Part shown: one piece after another, positions 8,789-18,086 of the stretch
Numbering within the stretch: position 1 is the stretch's first letter
Layout of the letters: every line of letters starts with the position of its first letter
NCBI GenBank assembly: GCA_913060475.1
Contig: CAJXSD010000001.1
Coordinates: 124,001-188,000 of the forward strand
Length of the DNA: 64,000 bases
Origin: an uncultured Paracoccaceae bacterium
GTDB taxonomy: Bacteria; Pseudomonadota; Alphaproteobacteria; Rhodobacterales; Rhodobacteraceae
Direction of reading: 5' to 3'
The notes under the pieces: model-generated
Told to the model about the DNA's origin: nothing
What the model saw: the letters and a program-made list of their open reading frames with translations, nothing else
Database searches by the model: none
Made by a program: the position numbers and the translations under genes

Positions 8789-9648
8789 TCGCGAATGTCG
8801 TTGCGCAGGTCATCCAGCAGGTCAGGTAATTCGCGGCTGGTGATCTGCGCCTGACGGATCAGACTGTCGAAATGGTCGGTAAAGCTGGCGATCCGATCAG
8901 CATCGCGAAACACCAAATAATTCTGCCCCAGATAGACCACCGCCAACAAAGGCCCAAAAATGGTGATCGGGGCAGAAAACAACATCCTGGCGTCAAAAAC
9001 ATAGATCCGCGTACGCGGGTAAAACACCGTTGCAAAATCGCGAAACCGGTCCAATTGGTCCCGTCGCATGTCGGCCGACAACCCCGCATAATACCCCTGA
9101 CCCCGGGCTAAGGATTGTATTTCATGCAGGGGAAAGGCGATTTCATAATCCGATTTTGAATGGCGCATCCAATCCAACCGATCGCGCGATGCCCCGATGG
9201 CCTGTTGTGTGGTGCGTCCCAAATGGGGGGCGTATTCCCATTCCAGCAAGGCGTCGGATTTGAACATATCGGGCAGGGCGGCGGGAACGTGGCGAATTTT
9301 ATATCCTGCAGCCTGCTGGTGCCATTCGAAAATCTGTTCGTCCACCATGGCCCGCGGCGCATGGGTTAATTCCATTGATGCCGCTAACAAATCCGCAGCA
9401 CGTTCGGGCCGATCAGACAGACCCAGTAGCCAATCGGCTGAAACGCCCAGCGCACTGGCGCATTCGCCGACAAACTGGGCATTGGGCAATCGTGCGCCAC
9501 GGTCTGAAAGCACTTGGGACACGGTGGATCGTTCCACCCCAATATCCCGTGCCAGCGCGGATTGGGTGATATTGCGATCCTCGATCGCCTGGCGCAGCCG
9601 TTCGCGAAATTGGCTGGCGCGATGTCGTTTGTCTAATTTTGTATTCAT
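8785..9648 (-). CDS. XRE-family transcriptional regulator
   Basis: A 287-residue protein with an N-terminal lambda-repressor-type helix-turn-helix (FRERLRQAIEDRNITQSALARDIGVERSTVSQVLSD, about residues 14-50). It is followed by a Pro/Leu-rich XRE dimer-type stretch (ALGVSADWLLGLSDRPE). The large C-terminal part contains an aromatic, beta-rich domain (YVFDARMLFSAPITIFGPLLAVVYLG) of unknown ligand. The ATG at 9648 was preferred over the longer frame because it directly precedes the DNA-binding domain. The gene is divergent from the desaturase gene with about 95 bp between starts, which suggests it may control it. Confidence 0.75.
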   Translation of the reverse strand: MNTKLDKRHRASQFRERLRQAIEDRNITQSALARDIGVERSTVSQVLSDRGARLPNAQFVGECASALGVSADWLLGLSDRPERAADLLAASMELTHAPRAMVDEQIFEWHQQAAGYKIRHVPAALPDMFKSDALLEWEYAPHLGRTTQQAIGASRDRLDWMRHSKSDYEIAFPLHEIQSLARGQGYYAGLSADMRRDQLDRFRDFATVFYPRTRIYVFDARMLFSAPITIFGPLLAVVYLGQNYLVFRDADRIASFTDHFDSLIRQAQITSRELPDLLDDLRNDIRD

Positions 9649-9743
9649 GTGGTTATTTATATCACATATGTTTTGAATTGTTAATAATCTGATGAATTGT
9701 GCACATCGCATTCACTGCGTAACCCTGTATCCAAGGGGGCAAT

Positions 9744-10661
9744 ATGCAAAACAGACAGAATTCATCCATTGAATGGCCGACCTTGGTCTTGATCGCTGTG
9801 GCCTATGGTGGTTTTTTTGGCGCATCTTTTGGGCTTTATCCGGCGGTGCCCGTATTTGCATGGGTGGTTATGGTCATCTGTGCAACGCTGCATTCGTCGC
9901 TGTCGCACGAAGTATTGCACGGACATCCCTTGCGCAATCAATGGTTGAATGAAGCCTTGATTTTCCCTGCTCTGGGATTGTTTATCCCCTATCTGCGGTT
10001 CAAGGATACGCATTTGGCCCATCATTACGACGAGTATCTGACCGACCCCTATGATGATCCCGAAAGCAATTATTTGGATCCAGCGCGTTGGGCGGGGTTG
10101 CCGACGCTGGTTCAGTTTATATTGCGCATCAACAACACGCTGTTGGGGCGTATCATTGTTGGGCCGATGGTGTCCCTGATTGTGTTTTACGGGTCGGATT
10201 TGAAACTGGCCATCCAAGGAAACAGACGCATTTGGGTCAGCTGGGCGATGCATGTTCCCGCCGTCGGGATGGTGGGATATGTCCTGATCCATTGGGCGCA
10301 GGTTCCGATGTGGTATTGGGTTGCATCATCCTATGCGGCGATGGGCATTTTGAAAATTCGCACGTTTTTGGAACACCAAGCCCATGATAAACCCCGTGGC
10401 CGCACCGTTGTGATCGAGGATCGCGGGCCGCTGGCGCTGTTGTTTCTGAACAACAACTTTCATGCCGTTCATCATGCCCATCCCAAGGTCGCGTGGTATG
10501 AATTACCCCGGATGTTTGATCGGGGGCGCGATAGCTATCTGACGAAAAACTTTGGCTATTATTACAAAAACTATGGCCATATTTTCGCGCGTCACCTGCT
10601 GCGTGCAAAGGATCCCGTGCCGCATCCCCTGCGCCCCGACCCAGACCTGCGCCGCGATTAA
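9744..10661 (+). CDS. membrane fatty acid desaturase-family protein
   Basis: A 305-residue di-iron membrane enzyme. Three histidine clusters are visible: HEVLHGH at residues 55-61, HLAHHYDEY around 87-95 and NNFHAVHHAHP around 236-246. They occur in the order expected for the FA_desaturase superfamily, separated by paired transmembrane segments. It would introduce a double bond or hydroxyl group into a lipid or carotenoid-like substrate; which one cannot be decided here. A strong AAGGGGG ribosome site precedes the ATG. It is divergent from the XRE regulator. Confidence 0.8.
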   Translation: MQNRQNSSIEWPTLVLIAVAYGGFFGASFGLYPAVPVFAWVVMVICATLHSSLSHEVLHGHPLRNQWLNEALIFPALGLFIPYLRFKDTHLAHHYDEYLTDPYDDPESNYLDPARWAGLPTLVQFILRINNTLLGRIIVGPMVSLIVFYGSDLKLAIQGNRRIWVSWAMHVPAVGMVGYVLIHWAQVPMWYWVASSYAAMGILKIRTFLEHQAHDKPRGRTVVIEDRGPLALLFLNNNFHAVHHAHPKVAWYELPRMFDRGRDSYLTKNFGYYYKNYGHIFARHLLRAKDPVPHPLRPDPDLRRD

Positions 10662-10676
10662 CGGGTGGCGCAAAGA

Positions 10677-11366
10677 TCAGTCGGGCATCGGACGTCCGTG
10701 TAATTGCAAAAACAGGTTCTCTTCGTCATCGTTTTTGTAAAACGGCACTGTTGCGGGGGGCTGTGACGGGTCGCCATGGCGGGCCACCTCGGCCAGAACA
10801 ACTTCGGTGATAAAGGGCAGGTCGAAATTTCGCACCTCGGACAGGGGGATCCATGTCAGATGGGATAATTCGTCTGAGGCCTGGGAAAAATCGTCCAAAT
10901 CACTGGCCAAATCAGCCGCATCGATCATAAAAAACCGCGCATCAAATCGGCGCGGGCGACCGGGTGGCGTGATGGCGCGGAACACAAATTTCAACGCGCG
11001 CGCATCGGGCACATAGCCTCGCTGGGCAAAGTCGACCCAATCCGCCTGTGGCGCATCAGACCACGCACCCTGCGCGCCCAAAATCAAACCCGTTTCCTCC
11101 CATAATTCGCGAATGGCGGCCACGGTTAGGGCGCGGGCTAGGGCTGGATCGCTTTCAAATGTCAGGCGGGTGGCGCAGGGGTCGGCAATGGGATGGGCCA
11201 AATTGATGTGATGGTCCTGGGCATCCACAGCCCCACCGGGAAACACAAATTTATTGGGCATAAAGGCCGCTTGCGCCCCGCGTTGTCCCATCAGAACACG
11301 GGTCTGATCGGCATCGCGCCGTAATACGATAATGGTTGCCGCGTTGCGTATTGCCGTTTTATCCAT
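10677..11366 (-). CDS. Nudix hydrolase
   Basis: A 229-residue Nudix protein. FPGGAVDAQD and AAIRELWEETGL give the two halves of the Nudix box, but about 35 residues are inserted between the GG and the REL part. This long insertion is seen in NUDT19/CoA-pyrophosphatase-like members. It probably cleaves a nucleoside diphosphate-linked compound with Mg ions bound by the RELWEE helix. The ATG at 11366 is used; a TTG lies one codon upstream. It converges with the desaturase gene, 15 bp between stops. Confidence 0.82.
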   Translation of the reverse strand: MDKTAIRNAATIIVLRRDADQTRVLMGQRGAQAAFMPNKFVFPGGAVDAQDHHINLAHPIADPCATRLTFESDPALARALTVAAIRELWEETGLILGAQGAWSDAPQADWVDFAQRGYVPDARALKFVFRAITPPGRPRRFDARFFMIDAADLASDLDDFSQASDELSHLTWIPLSEVRNFDLPFITEVVLAEVARHGDPSQPPATVPFYKNDDEENLFLQLHGRPMPD

Positions 11367-11396
11367 CAAACCAGCCCTGTTGTGGCGCGCGCTGAC

Positions 11397-11771
11397 CTAG
11401 TCAAACCCATGCATATGACGCGCCCATTGGAACCCCACAATTGCCCCCTTAAGACGGGGCAAAAGATAGAGTGATAGTCCAACACAACCAATGGCAAAGA
11501 TTGTAAATAACATCAAGGGTTCTGGCCGCCATTTCTGAAACACATAAAGCAGCGCAGGCGCCATAATGTGGCCAACGATCAAAATCGTCAGATATGCGGG
11601 GCCATCGTCGGCACGGTGATGAAACAATTCCTGCCGACACACAGCACAGGTTTTATGCACCGTCAGATATCCGCTCAGCAACGGACCTTTGCCACAGTTT
11701 GGGCATTTGCGGCACCATCCGCGCCACATGGCAGGATAGGTGGGGCGATCGACGTGATCATGTGCAGACAT
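11397..11771 (-). CDS. DUF983 membrane protein with zinc ribbon
   Basis: A 124-residue protein. An N-terminal CPNC...CAVC pair of knuckles (about residues 23-50) is followed by two hydrophobic helices, the arrangement of the DUF983 family. The start at 11771 has an AAGGATT ribosome site and removes an unlikely N-terminal extension. It precedes the Nudix gene on the same strand with 30 bp between them, so the two may be cotranscribed. No function is known to me for the family beyond an inferred zinc-binding membrane role. Confidence 0.82.
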   Translation of the reverse strand: MSAHDHVDRPTYPAMWRGWCRKCPNCGKGPLLSGYLTVHKTCAVCRQELFHHRADDGPAYLTILIVGHIMAPALLYVFQKWRPEPLMLFTIFAIGCVGLSLYLLPRLKGAIVGFQWARHMHGFD

Positions 11772-11936
11772 GTGCGAATCCTTGTTCCGGCAACAGAGGG
11801 TCAGTCTGCGGTATTTTGGGGGCGCTGTCATTGCGGCGGGGTGTCGCAAAAAAACGCGCTTATGTGCGACGGAATATCGGGCGTGGTGCGTATCACAGGC
11901 ATCACAGTTCGAAAATACCCAAATCAGGAGGTTTCA

Positions 11937-12449
11937 ATGAACGAACGTCGTATTGGTGCAATAGTTGCAGTTTCTTTGTTGCTGTCGGCCGGCTGGGTTG
12001 CCGCAGCGGGGCAATCGGGTGGCGATCATGGTCGTAAAATGGGCCATCCACCGCGTCCTATGATCAATTTTGAACAGGCCGATATGAATGGCGATGGTCA
12101 ATTGACCAAAGAGGAATTGGAACAATTCGCAAAAACCCAGTTTTCCCAATCGGACACAAACCAGGACGGATTTTTAGACAGCACCGAATTGGCCGCGGAT
12201 ATGTCCAAGCGGATGCAAGAACGGATCAAGCGAAATGGCGCCCGCATGATATCCAAGCTGGATGAAAACGGCGATGGCAAACTAAGTTTTGACGAATTGA
12301 ACAATCGTATGGCCAAACGTGGGGACAAAATGTTTGACCGCATGGATCGCAATGGTGATGGGACCCTGTCTGCGGATGAATTGGCGCGTATGGAAAAACG
12401 CGGCAAACATAAGTGGCGCAAGTCCGATCATGGCCATGACAACGATTGA
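11937..12449 (+). CDS. exported four-EF-hand calcium-binding protein
   Basis: A 170-residue protein with a signal peptide (hydrophobic residues 7-24 ending VAAAGQ). Four canonical EF-hand loops follow: DMNGDGQLTKEE (49-60), DTNQDGFLDSTE (73-84), DENGDGKLSFDE (109-120) and DRNGDGTLSADE (137-148). All keep the Ca-ligating positions 1, 3, 5 and 12. The tail is His/Lys-rich. An ideal AGGAGG ribosome site precedes the ATG. The next three genes encode an ECF sigma factor and two membrane proteins, so this may be the regulated product or calcium-sensing part of that module. Confidence 0.88.
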   Translation: MNERRIGAIVAVSLLLSAGWVAAAGQSGGDHGRKMGHPPRPMINFEQADMNGDGQLTKEELEQFAKTQFSQSDTNQDGFLDSTELAADMSKRMQERIKRNGARMISKLDENGDGKLSFDELNNRMAKRGDKMFDRMDRNGDGTLSADELARMEKRGKHKWRKSDHGHDND

Positions 12450-12488
12450 TCGCTGTTCACTGTAACCGCAATGGTGTAACACCGGATC

Positions 12489-13088
12489 ATGACGCGAACC
12501 TATCCCCCAGATTTGCACACCGCCCCTGATGATGCCCTGTTGGTGCTGTTTGCCAACGGATCGCAACAGGCGGCCCAAGTGTTGGTGGCGCGGTTGATGC
12601 CACGGGTTTTTGCGCAGGCCTATCACCGATTGAACAGCCGCGCAGATGCCGAGGATGTGGCGCAAGAGGCCTTTGTCCGGTTATGGCGTGTCGCGCCGGA
12701 TTGGAAACAAGATCGGGCCAAGGTGACAACATGGCTGTACCGCGTTGTTGAAAACCTGTGTATCGATCGTCTGCGCCGGCGTGGTCGGACGACCGATATG
12801 GGGCAGGTGGCGTTGGATCCGGTTGATCCCAGCCCCAGCGCTGCCGCCCGGATGCAAAACACAACACGCGCCGCCGCATTGTATGATGCGTTGAAACAGT
12901 TGCCCCAGCGGCAGGCGCAGGCCATTCGTCTGCGTCACCTTGACGAACGATCAAACGATGAAATTGCCGATATCATGGACCTGACGGTCGATGCCGTCGA
13001 AAGTTTACAGGCCCGGGGCCGTCGAAAATTGGCCGCCCTCTTGAACGATCACCTTTCTGCATTAGGATATCAAGATGAAACACTCTGA
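12489..13088 (+). CDS. ECF-type RNA polymerase sigma factor
   Basis: A 199-residue sigma-70 family factor with only regions 2 and 4. Region 2 is seen in ADAEDVAQEAFVRLWRVAPDW with the -10 recognition helix that follows. Region 4 is LPQRQAQAIRLRHLDERSNDEIADIMDLTVDAVES. It starts 39 bp after the EF-hand gene and overlaps the next gene by 14 bp, so translation is probably coupled. It would direct a small stress regulon when released from the adjacent membrane protein. Confidence 0.9.
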   Translation: MTRTYPPDLHTAPDDALLVLFANGSQQAAQVLVARLMPRVFAQAYHRLNSRADAEDVAQEAFVRLWRVAPDWKQDRAKVTTWLYRVVENLCIDRLRRRGRTTDMGQVALDPVDPSPSAAARMQNTTRAAALYDALKQLPQRQAQAIRLRHLDERSNDEIADIMDLTVDAVESLQARGRRKLAALLNDHLSALGYQDETL

Positions 13089-13464
13089 CCCGAATTCCCC
13101 TGATCCGAGCGATTTCGATGCCACGTTGGACGCCTATTTCCAATCCGCACGCGGTGGGGTGCCCAAAGTGGATGCGGATTTTATGCAGCGCGTGATGGAT
13201 CAGATCCCAACGCCGCCGTCCAGTGTGATAACCCCAACCGGTGCTGACACGGTCGCGGGTGCCAGCCGACCTTGGTGGAAACAAATTTTTGCAGAAATTG
13301 GTGGTTGGCCCACAGTGACGGGTTTGGCCACGGCCGGTATTGTGGGGGTGTGGATTGGTCTGACAGGAAACAGCATTTGGGGGCTGTCGTTCGATCAATT
13401 TCAGGCCAGCGCCGAATTTGTAGACCCGTTTTTGGGATATGACCTAAGTTACCTTGAGGGCTGA
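13075..13464 (+). CDS. small membrane protein in anti-sigma position
   Basis: A 129-residue protein I do not recognise as a named family. Residues 1-70 are hydrophilic (SDFDATLDAYFQSARGG...) and would face the cytoplasm. One transmembrane helix spans about 78-97, and about 30 residues are outside. It overlaps the sigma-factor gene by 14 bp. Size, topology and position are those of an anti-sigma factor, but the zinc-binding HxxxCxxC motif is absent and there is no Cys at all. The call is by context. Confidence 0.65.
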   Translation: MKHSDPNSPDPSDFDATLDAYFQSARGGVPKVDADFMQRVMDQIPTPPSSVITPTGADTVAGASRPWWKQIFAEIGGWPTVTGLATAGIVGVWIGLTGNSIWGLSFDQFQASAEFVDPFLGYDLSYLEG

Positions 13465-13465
13465 T

Positions 13466-13942
13466 ATGACACAGACATCCAATACCAAACGCCGCGTGAT
13501 GCGCTGGGCACTGATTATATCACTGGGGATTAACTTGGTTGTGATTGGCACCGCCATTGGCGTGGTCACACGGTTTGGGGCGCATTTCGATCGCCCGTCG
13601 CCTGTGGGGCCTGCGTCACTCTATGTGCGGGCCCTGTCGCATGACAGCCGCCGTGCCTTGGGGCGCGAAATGCGTCAGGGGGGACGTGATGGGGGTGCCC
13701 GTGATCACAAACACAATCGCGAAATTTTTCAACAGGGCTATATCGCGGTGATTGAAATACTGCGCGCCCCAACATTGGACCAGGACGCACTGCGGCGTGT
13801 TTTATCGGACCAGGCGCAATTTTCACAACAGCGCCTGGATCGCGCACGCGGCGCATTGGTCCAGCATATTGGTTCAATGACCCAGGCAGACCGCCGTGCC
13901 TATGCCGATACCCTTGAGGGAATGATCAATCGGCGTGATTGA
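13466..13942 (+). CDS. periplasmic heavy-metal-sensor-like (CnrX/Spy-type) membrane protein
   Basis: A 158-residue protein with an N-terminal membrane anchor (residues 13-34) and a helical periplasmic domain rich in Arg, Gln and His. The pattern SHDSRRALGREMRQ... then DALRRVLSDQAQFSQQRLDRARGAL and a C-terminal TQADRRAYADTLEGM fits the CnrX/metal-resistance family of antiparallel helical hairpins. CnrX controls an anti-sigma/ECF pair in known systems, which agrees with the neighbours here. ATG 13466 is chosen; the TTG at 13454 overlaps the previous stop. The last base abuts the convergent maeB stop. Confidence 0.72.
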   Translation: MTQTSNTKRRVMRWALIISLGINLVVIGTAIGVVTRFGAHFDRPSPVGPASLYVRALSHDSRRALGREMRQGGRDGGARDHKHNREIFQQGYIAVIEILRAPTLDQDALRRVLSDQAQFSQQRLDRARGALVQHIGSMTQADRRAYADTLEGMINRRD

Positions 13943-16222
13943 TCAGCCGTATTGTGCAACAGGCGATCCCGCAATCGCCGCCATATTCAACAACCCCCGC
14001 GCGGTGATGGACGGGGTGACAATATGGGCGCGATTGCCCATGCCCATCAGAATTGGCCCAACCTCTAATCCACCGGCCCGCATTTTCAGGATGTTGCGCA
14101 CACCAGATGCCGCATCGGCATGGGCGAAAATCAACACGTTCGCGACACCCTCTAAACGGTTGCTGGGCATGACGCGCGCGCGCAATTCTGGGTCCAATGC
14201 GGCATCGATGTTCATTTCGCCTTCGTATTCGAAATCAAGGTTCTGGCGGTCCAGTATGGCCAAGGCATCGCGCAACCGCTGACCTGTCGCGCAGGCTGTG
14301 GATCCGAATTGCGACTGCGCACACAGCGCGATTTTGGGTGCCAGGCCAAAGCGACGCACATGGCGCGCGGCCCCGATGACGGTCTGTGCGATATGTTCGG
14401 GCGTTGGTTCGGCCCGCACATGCGTATCCCCAATGAACAACGGCCCATCCTCTAGGATCATCAGAGACAATGCACCATGGGGGGACAAGGCCTGGGTGCC
14501 CAAGACCTGCTCGATATAGTTCAAATGCCAGCGATATTCCCCAAAGGTGCCACAAATCAGGCTGTCGGCCTCTTGGCGGTGCACCATCACGGCACCGATC
14601 GCGGTCGTGTTTGTGCGCATGATGGCCTTGGCCAAATCCGGGGTCACGCCGCGCCGGCACATCAAATCGTGATATGTGCCCCAATAATCGCGATAGCGCG
14701 GGTCATTTTCAGGGTTAACCACGGCAAAGTCGCGATCAGGCCGTATTGTCAGGCCAAAGCGTTCGCAGCGCTGTTCGATCACCTCGGGGCGGCCAATCAG
14801 GATCGGGTTTTCGCGCGTTTCCTCAAGGATTGCTTGGGCTGCACGCAACACGCGTTCGTCCTCGCCTTCGGCAAAGACGATTTTGCGGGCGTGTTTGCGG
14901 GCGGCTTCAAACACGGGGCGCATCAGCAGGGCCGATTTGAACACGTTTTGGTTCAGTTTTTCGCGATAGGCCTGCAAATCGTCGATCGGACGGGTGGCTA
15001 CACCTGTTTCCATGGCCGCCTTGGCCACGGCACTGGACACAACCGCCGATAGCCGCGGGTCAAAGGGTTTGGGGATCAAATAATCTGCGCCAAATGTCAT
15101 AGCTTCGCCGCGATAGGCGGCGGCGGCCTCGGCACTGGTTGTGGTGCGGGCCAGCTCGGCAATGCCTTTGATGCAGGCAACCTTCATGTCGTCGTTGATT
15201 TCTGTGGCCCCAACGTCCAATGCGCCGCGGAAAATGAACGGAAAACACAGCACATTGTTGACCTGATTGGGGAAATCGCTGCGCCCAGTGGCCATGATGG
15301 CATCAGGGGCCACCGCGCGGGCCGCATCGGGCATGATTTCTGGGTTGGGGTTGGCCAGCGCAAAAATGATCGGCTTGCGGGTCATTTTCGACACCATATC
15401 CGGGGTCAGCACATTGGGTCCGGACAGACCCAAAAACATATCGGCGCCCTCGATCACATCTGCCAGTGTCCGGGGCTGATCCCCTTGGGCAAAGGCCGCC
15501 TTTTGGTCGGTCATATCCTCGGTTCGGCCCTGATAGACCAGCCCTTGGATGTCGCACAGCCAAATGTTTTCCCGCTTGGCCCCCAGTTTCATCAACATGT
15601 TCAAACAGGCAATGCCCGCGGCCCCGCCGCCTGTTGATACGATTTTAATGTCGGCAATATTTTTTCCCGCGACGATCAACGCATTGGTTGCGGCGGCACC
15701 GACAACAATCGCTGTTCCGTGTTGGTCATCGTGAAAGACGGGGATATTCATCCGCTCGCGGCAGATTTTTTCGACGATAAAGCAATCTGGCGCCTTGATA
15801 TCTTCTAGGTTAATCGCGCCAAAGGTGGGTTCTAGGGCGCAGACAATATCGGCCAATTTCTCTGGGTCACTCTCATTCACTTCGATGTCGAAACAATCGA
15901 TATTGGCGAATTTCTTGAATAAAACAGCCTTACCCTCCATCACGGGTTTTGAGGCAAGCGCACCAATATTGCCCAGCCCTAAAACGGCCGAGCCGTTCGA
16001 TACAACCGCCACCAAATTGCCCCGCGCTGTATAGCGGCTGGCATTGTCGGGGTTGTTTTTGATTTCGATCGAAGCCTCGGCCACGCCGGGGGAATAGGCC
16101 CGGGCCAGGTCACGGCCATTTGCCATTGGTTTGCTGGCGCGAATTTCCAATTTTCCGGGCTTGGGGAATTCGTGGTAATGCAGGGCGGCAAGGCGGGCGG
16201 CGTCAGCTGGCGTATCGGTCAT
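13943..16222 (-). CDS. maeB: NADP-dependent malic enzyme with C-terminal phosphotransacetylase-like domain
   Basis: A 759-residue fusion typical of MaeB. The N-terminal malic enzyme domain has [19 protein letters not shown]-type metal-binding region [13 protein letters not shown] and a Rossmann segment [13 protein letters not shown]. From about residue 430 a phosphate acetyltransferase-like domain follows ([31 protein letters not shown]), which in this family is regulatory and usually not catalytic. It converts malate to pyruvate with NADPH formation. A large perfect palindrome lies 16 bp upstream of the start codon and probably controls it. Confidence 0.95.
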   Translation of the reverse strand: MTDTPADAARLAALHYHEFPKPGKLEIRASKPMANGRDLARAYSPGVAEASIEIKNNPDNASRYTARGNLVAVVSNGSAVLGLGNIGALASKPVMEGKAVLFKKFANIDCFDIEVNESDPEKLADIVCALEPTFGAINLEDIKAPDCFIVEKICRERMNIPVFHDDQHGTAIVVGAAATNALIVAGKNIADIKIVSTGGGAAGIACLNMLMKLGAKRENIWLCDIQGLVYQGRTEDMTDQKAAFAQGDQPRTLADVIEGADMFLGLSGPNVLTPDMVSKMTRKPIIFALANPNPEIMPDAARAVAPDAIMATGRSDFPNQVNNVLCFPFIFRGALDVGATEINDDMKVACIKGIAELARTTTSAEAAAAYRGEAMTFGADYLIPKPFDPRLSAVVSSAVAKAAMETGVATRPIDDLQAYREKLNQNVFKSALLMRPVFEAARKHARKIVFAEGEDERVLRAAQAILEETRENPILIGRPEVIEQRCERFGLTIRPDRDFAVVNPENDPRYRDYWGTYHDLMCRRGVTPDLAKAIMRTNTTAIGAVMVHRQEADSLICGTFGEYRWHLNYIEQVLGTQALSPHGALSLMILEDGPLFIGDTHVRAEPTPEHIAQTVIGAARHVRRFGLAPKIALCAQSQFGSTACATGQRLRDALAILDRQNLDFEYEGEMNIDAALDPELRARVMPSNRLEGVANVLIFAHADAASGVRNILKMRAGGLEVGPILMGMGNRAHIVTPSITARGLLNMAAIAGSPVAQYG

Positions 16223-16238
16223 CGTATCCTCATGAACT

Positions 16239-16260
16239 AATAGTTTAATATTAAACTATT
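16239..16260. promoter_or_regulatory. 22-bp perfect palindrome upstream of maeB
   Basis: AATAGTTTAAT is followed directly by its exact reverse complement ATTAAACTATT, centred between 16249 and 16250. It stands 17 bp before the maeB start and about 130 bp before cdd on the other strand. It looks like a dimeric repressor operator. The regulator is not identified. Confidence 0.6.
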
Positions 16261-16387
16261 GCGCGACATCAGGAAAGGGGAATTTGTTTCGATTTTTTTG
16301 AAACACTTGGTGTAAATGGCCAACTTGTCGTTGCCTCGCTGGATCAACGGTCATAAACTTAGACCATAAAAACATAAGGATTTTAAA

Positions 16388-16780
16388 ATGACGCTGGCCC
16401 AAGCTGCAAAAAACATTCGTAAAAATGCCTATGCCCCCTATTCTGGGTTTCAGGTTGGGGCCGCAATTCGAACGCCGTCGGGTGACATATTTTGCGGGGT
16501 GAACGTCGAAAACGTCGCCTATCCCGAAGGGACCTGCGCCGAAGCGGGCGCAATTGCGGCCATGGTGGCCGCAGGGCAGACGGAAATCGCCCAGGTCTAC
16601 GTTATTGCCGACAGCCCCGATCCGGTACCACCCTGCGGGGGATGCCGACAAAAACTGGCAGAATTTGCCCAAGGTTCGGTTCAGGTCACGATGGCCACAA
16701 CGGGCGGTCAAGAAAAAACCGTGACAGTGGCCGATTTATTGCCAGGCGCCTTTGGCAAGGGACATATGGACCTTGGCTGA
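16388..16780 (+). CDS. cdd: cytidine deaminase
   Basis: A 130-residue homotetrameric-type enzyme that deaminates cytidine and deoxycytidine to uridine forms. The zinc site is explicit: CAEAGAIAAM carries the Cys ligand and catalytic Glu, and PCGGCRQKLAEF carries the other two Cys. YAPYSGFQVGAAI is the usual N-terminal substrate segment. It is the first gene of a four-gene salvage operon (cdd-deoA-deoB-upp). Confidence 0.96.
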   Translation: MTLAQAAKNIRKNAYAPYSGFQVGAAIRTPSGDIFCGVNVENVAYPEGTCAEAGAIAAMVAAGQTEIAQVYVIADSPDPVPPCGGCRQKLAEFAQGSVQVTMATTGGQEKTVTVADLLPGAFGKGHMDLG

Positions 16781-18086
16781 GTTTAACGCAGCCCAATTTA
16801 TCTGGTCCTTGCGCCAGGGTCAGGATCCATCATCGCATGATATCGGACAATTTGCATGCGGACTGGCGGACGGGTCTATCAGTGATGCGCAGGCAGGCGC
16901 CTTTGCCATGGCGGTCTGTTTGCGTGGATTGTCTGAACAGGGCTGTGCTGATCTGACATTGGCCATGCGCGACAGCGGACGCGTGTTACGCTGGGCTGTG
17001 GATGGTCCTGTGCTGGATAAACATTCCACGGGCGGCGTGGGCGATTGCGTTTCGCTGGTGCTGGCGCCGATGTTGGCGGCTGCGGGCGTTTATGTGCCTA
17101 TGATTTCGGGCCGCGGTTTGGGGCATACGGGCGGGACGCTGGATAAACTGGATGCCATTCCCGGGGTTCAAACCGCGCTGGATCAATCGCGGATGCATGA
17201 CATTGTGGGGCAGGTGGGGTGTGTCATCGCCAGTGCCTCGGCCGATTTGGCCCCTGCGGATCGACGCCTTTATGCGGTGCGCGATGTCACGGGTACGGTG
17301 GACAGTGTTGAATTGATCACAGCGTCAATTTTGTCGAAAAAACTGTCGGCGGGGCTGGGCGGTTTGGTGCTGGATGTCAAATGCGGCACGGGCGCATTCA
17401 TGAAAACAACGGACGCCGCAGAACAGTTGGCGCGATCCTTGGTGCGTGTGGCAAATCTGGCAGGATGCCCGACAACAGCGTTGATCACCGCAATGGATGA
17501 ACCCATTGCGCCTGCTGCGGGAAACGCGTTGGAAATTGACGCCAGCCTGCGTGTTTTGACCGGTCTGGATCACGGCGCACTGCGGGACCTGTCGCTGGAT
17601 TTGGGCCAAGAATTGTTGGTGCATCATACCGGCGTGTCACCGGATGCGGCGCGCCGGAAATTGGCGCAAATTCTGGACAGCGGGCAGGCGGCAGACAGAT
17701 TTGGTCATATGATCCGTTTGATGGGGGGGCCAACGCAGTTGGTGGAAAACTGGTCCCGCTATTTGCCCGAGGCCCCGGTGATCCAACAGGTGCCCAGCCC
17801 TGCCGCAGGCGTGATACAGGGATGGAATGCCCAAGCCTTGGGCGAGGTTGTGATCGATCTGGGCGGCGGTCGTCGAGTTGAGGCGGATAAAATTGATCCG
17901 GCCGTTGGATTGGATCAAATTCAACGGATCGGAACCGACGTGACCCTTGGTCAGCCCTTGGCATGCGTGCATGCGGCCCGTATGGATCAGGCGCAGGCCG
18001 CGGTGGCCAAAATTCAGGCCGCGGTTGATATTTCCCATGATGCCAAGCCACACGATGGGGCATTGGTGCTGGCAAGGATTGATTAA
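16752..18086 (+). CDS. deoA: thymidine phosphorylase
   Basis: A 444-residue pyrimidine-nucleoside phosphorylase that splits thymidine or deoxyuridine into base and deoxyribose 1-phosphate. The signature SGRGLGHTGGTLDKLDAIPG and the phosphate loop KHSTGGVGD are intact, and the C-terminal alpha/beta domain (PAAGVIQGWNAQALGEVVIDLGGGRR) is complete. The start is uncertain: the frame opens with TTG at 16752, giving a 29-bp overlap with cdd, and another TTG at 16773 is possible. No ATG lies near the expected N terminus. Translational coupling with cdd is likely. Confidence 0.93.
   Translation: MARDIWTLAEFNAAQFIWSLRQGQDPSSHDIGQFACGLADGSISDAQAGAFAMAVCLRGLSEQGCADLTLAMRDSGRVLRWAVDGPVLDKHSTGGVGDCVSLVLAPMLAAAGVYVPMISGRGLGHTGGTLDKLDAIPGVQTALDQSRMHDIVGQVGCVIASASADLAPADRRLYAVRDVTGTVDSVELITASILSKKLSAGLGGLVLDVKCGTGAFMKTTDAAEQLARSLVRVANLAGCPTTALITAMDEPIAPAAGNALEIDASLRVLTGLDHGALRDLSLDLGQELLVHHTGVSPDAARRKLAQILDSGQAADRFGHMIRLMGGPTQLVENWSRYLPEAPVIQQVPSPAAGVIQGWNAQALGEVVIDLGGGRRVEADKIDPAVGLDQIQRIGTDVTLGQPLACVHAARMDQAQAAVAKIQAAVDISHDAKPHDGALVLARID

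Noticed and set aside
11843-11870. GTCGCA...TGCGAC inverted repeat between DUF983 and EF-hand genes
   Set aside because: A 16-base spacer and only 6-bp arms; may be chance.
14477-15052. 191-codon plus-strand frame inside maeB
   Set aside because: Antisense shadow; maeB is complete and well conserved.
16286-16304. GTTTC-N9-GAAAC inverted repeat upstream of cdd
   Set aside because: Short arms in AT-rich sequence, and no second copy; too weak to call an operator.
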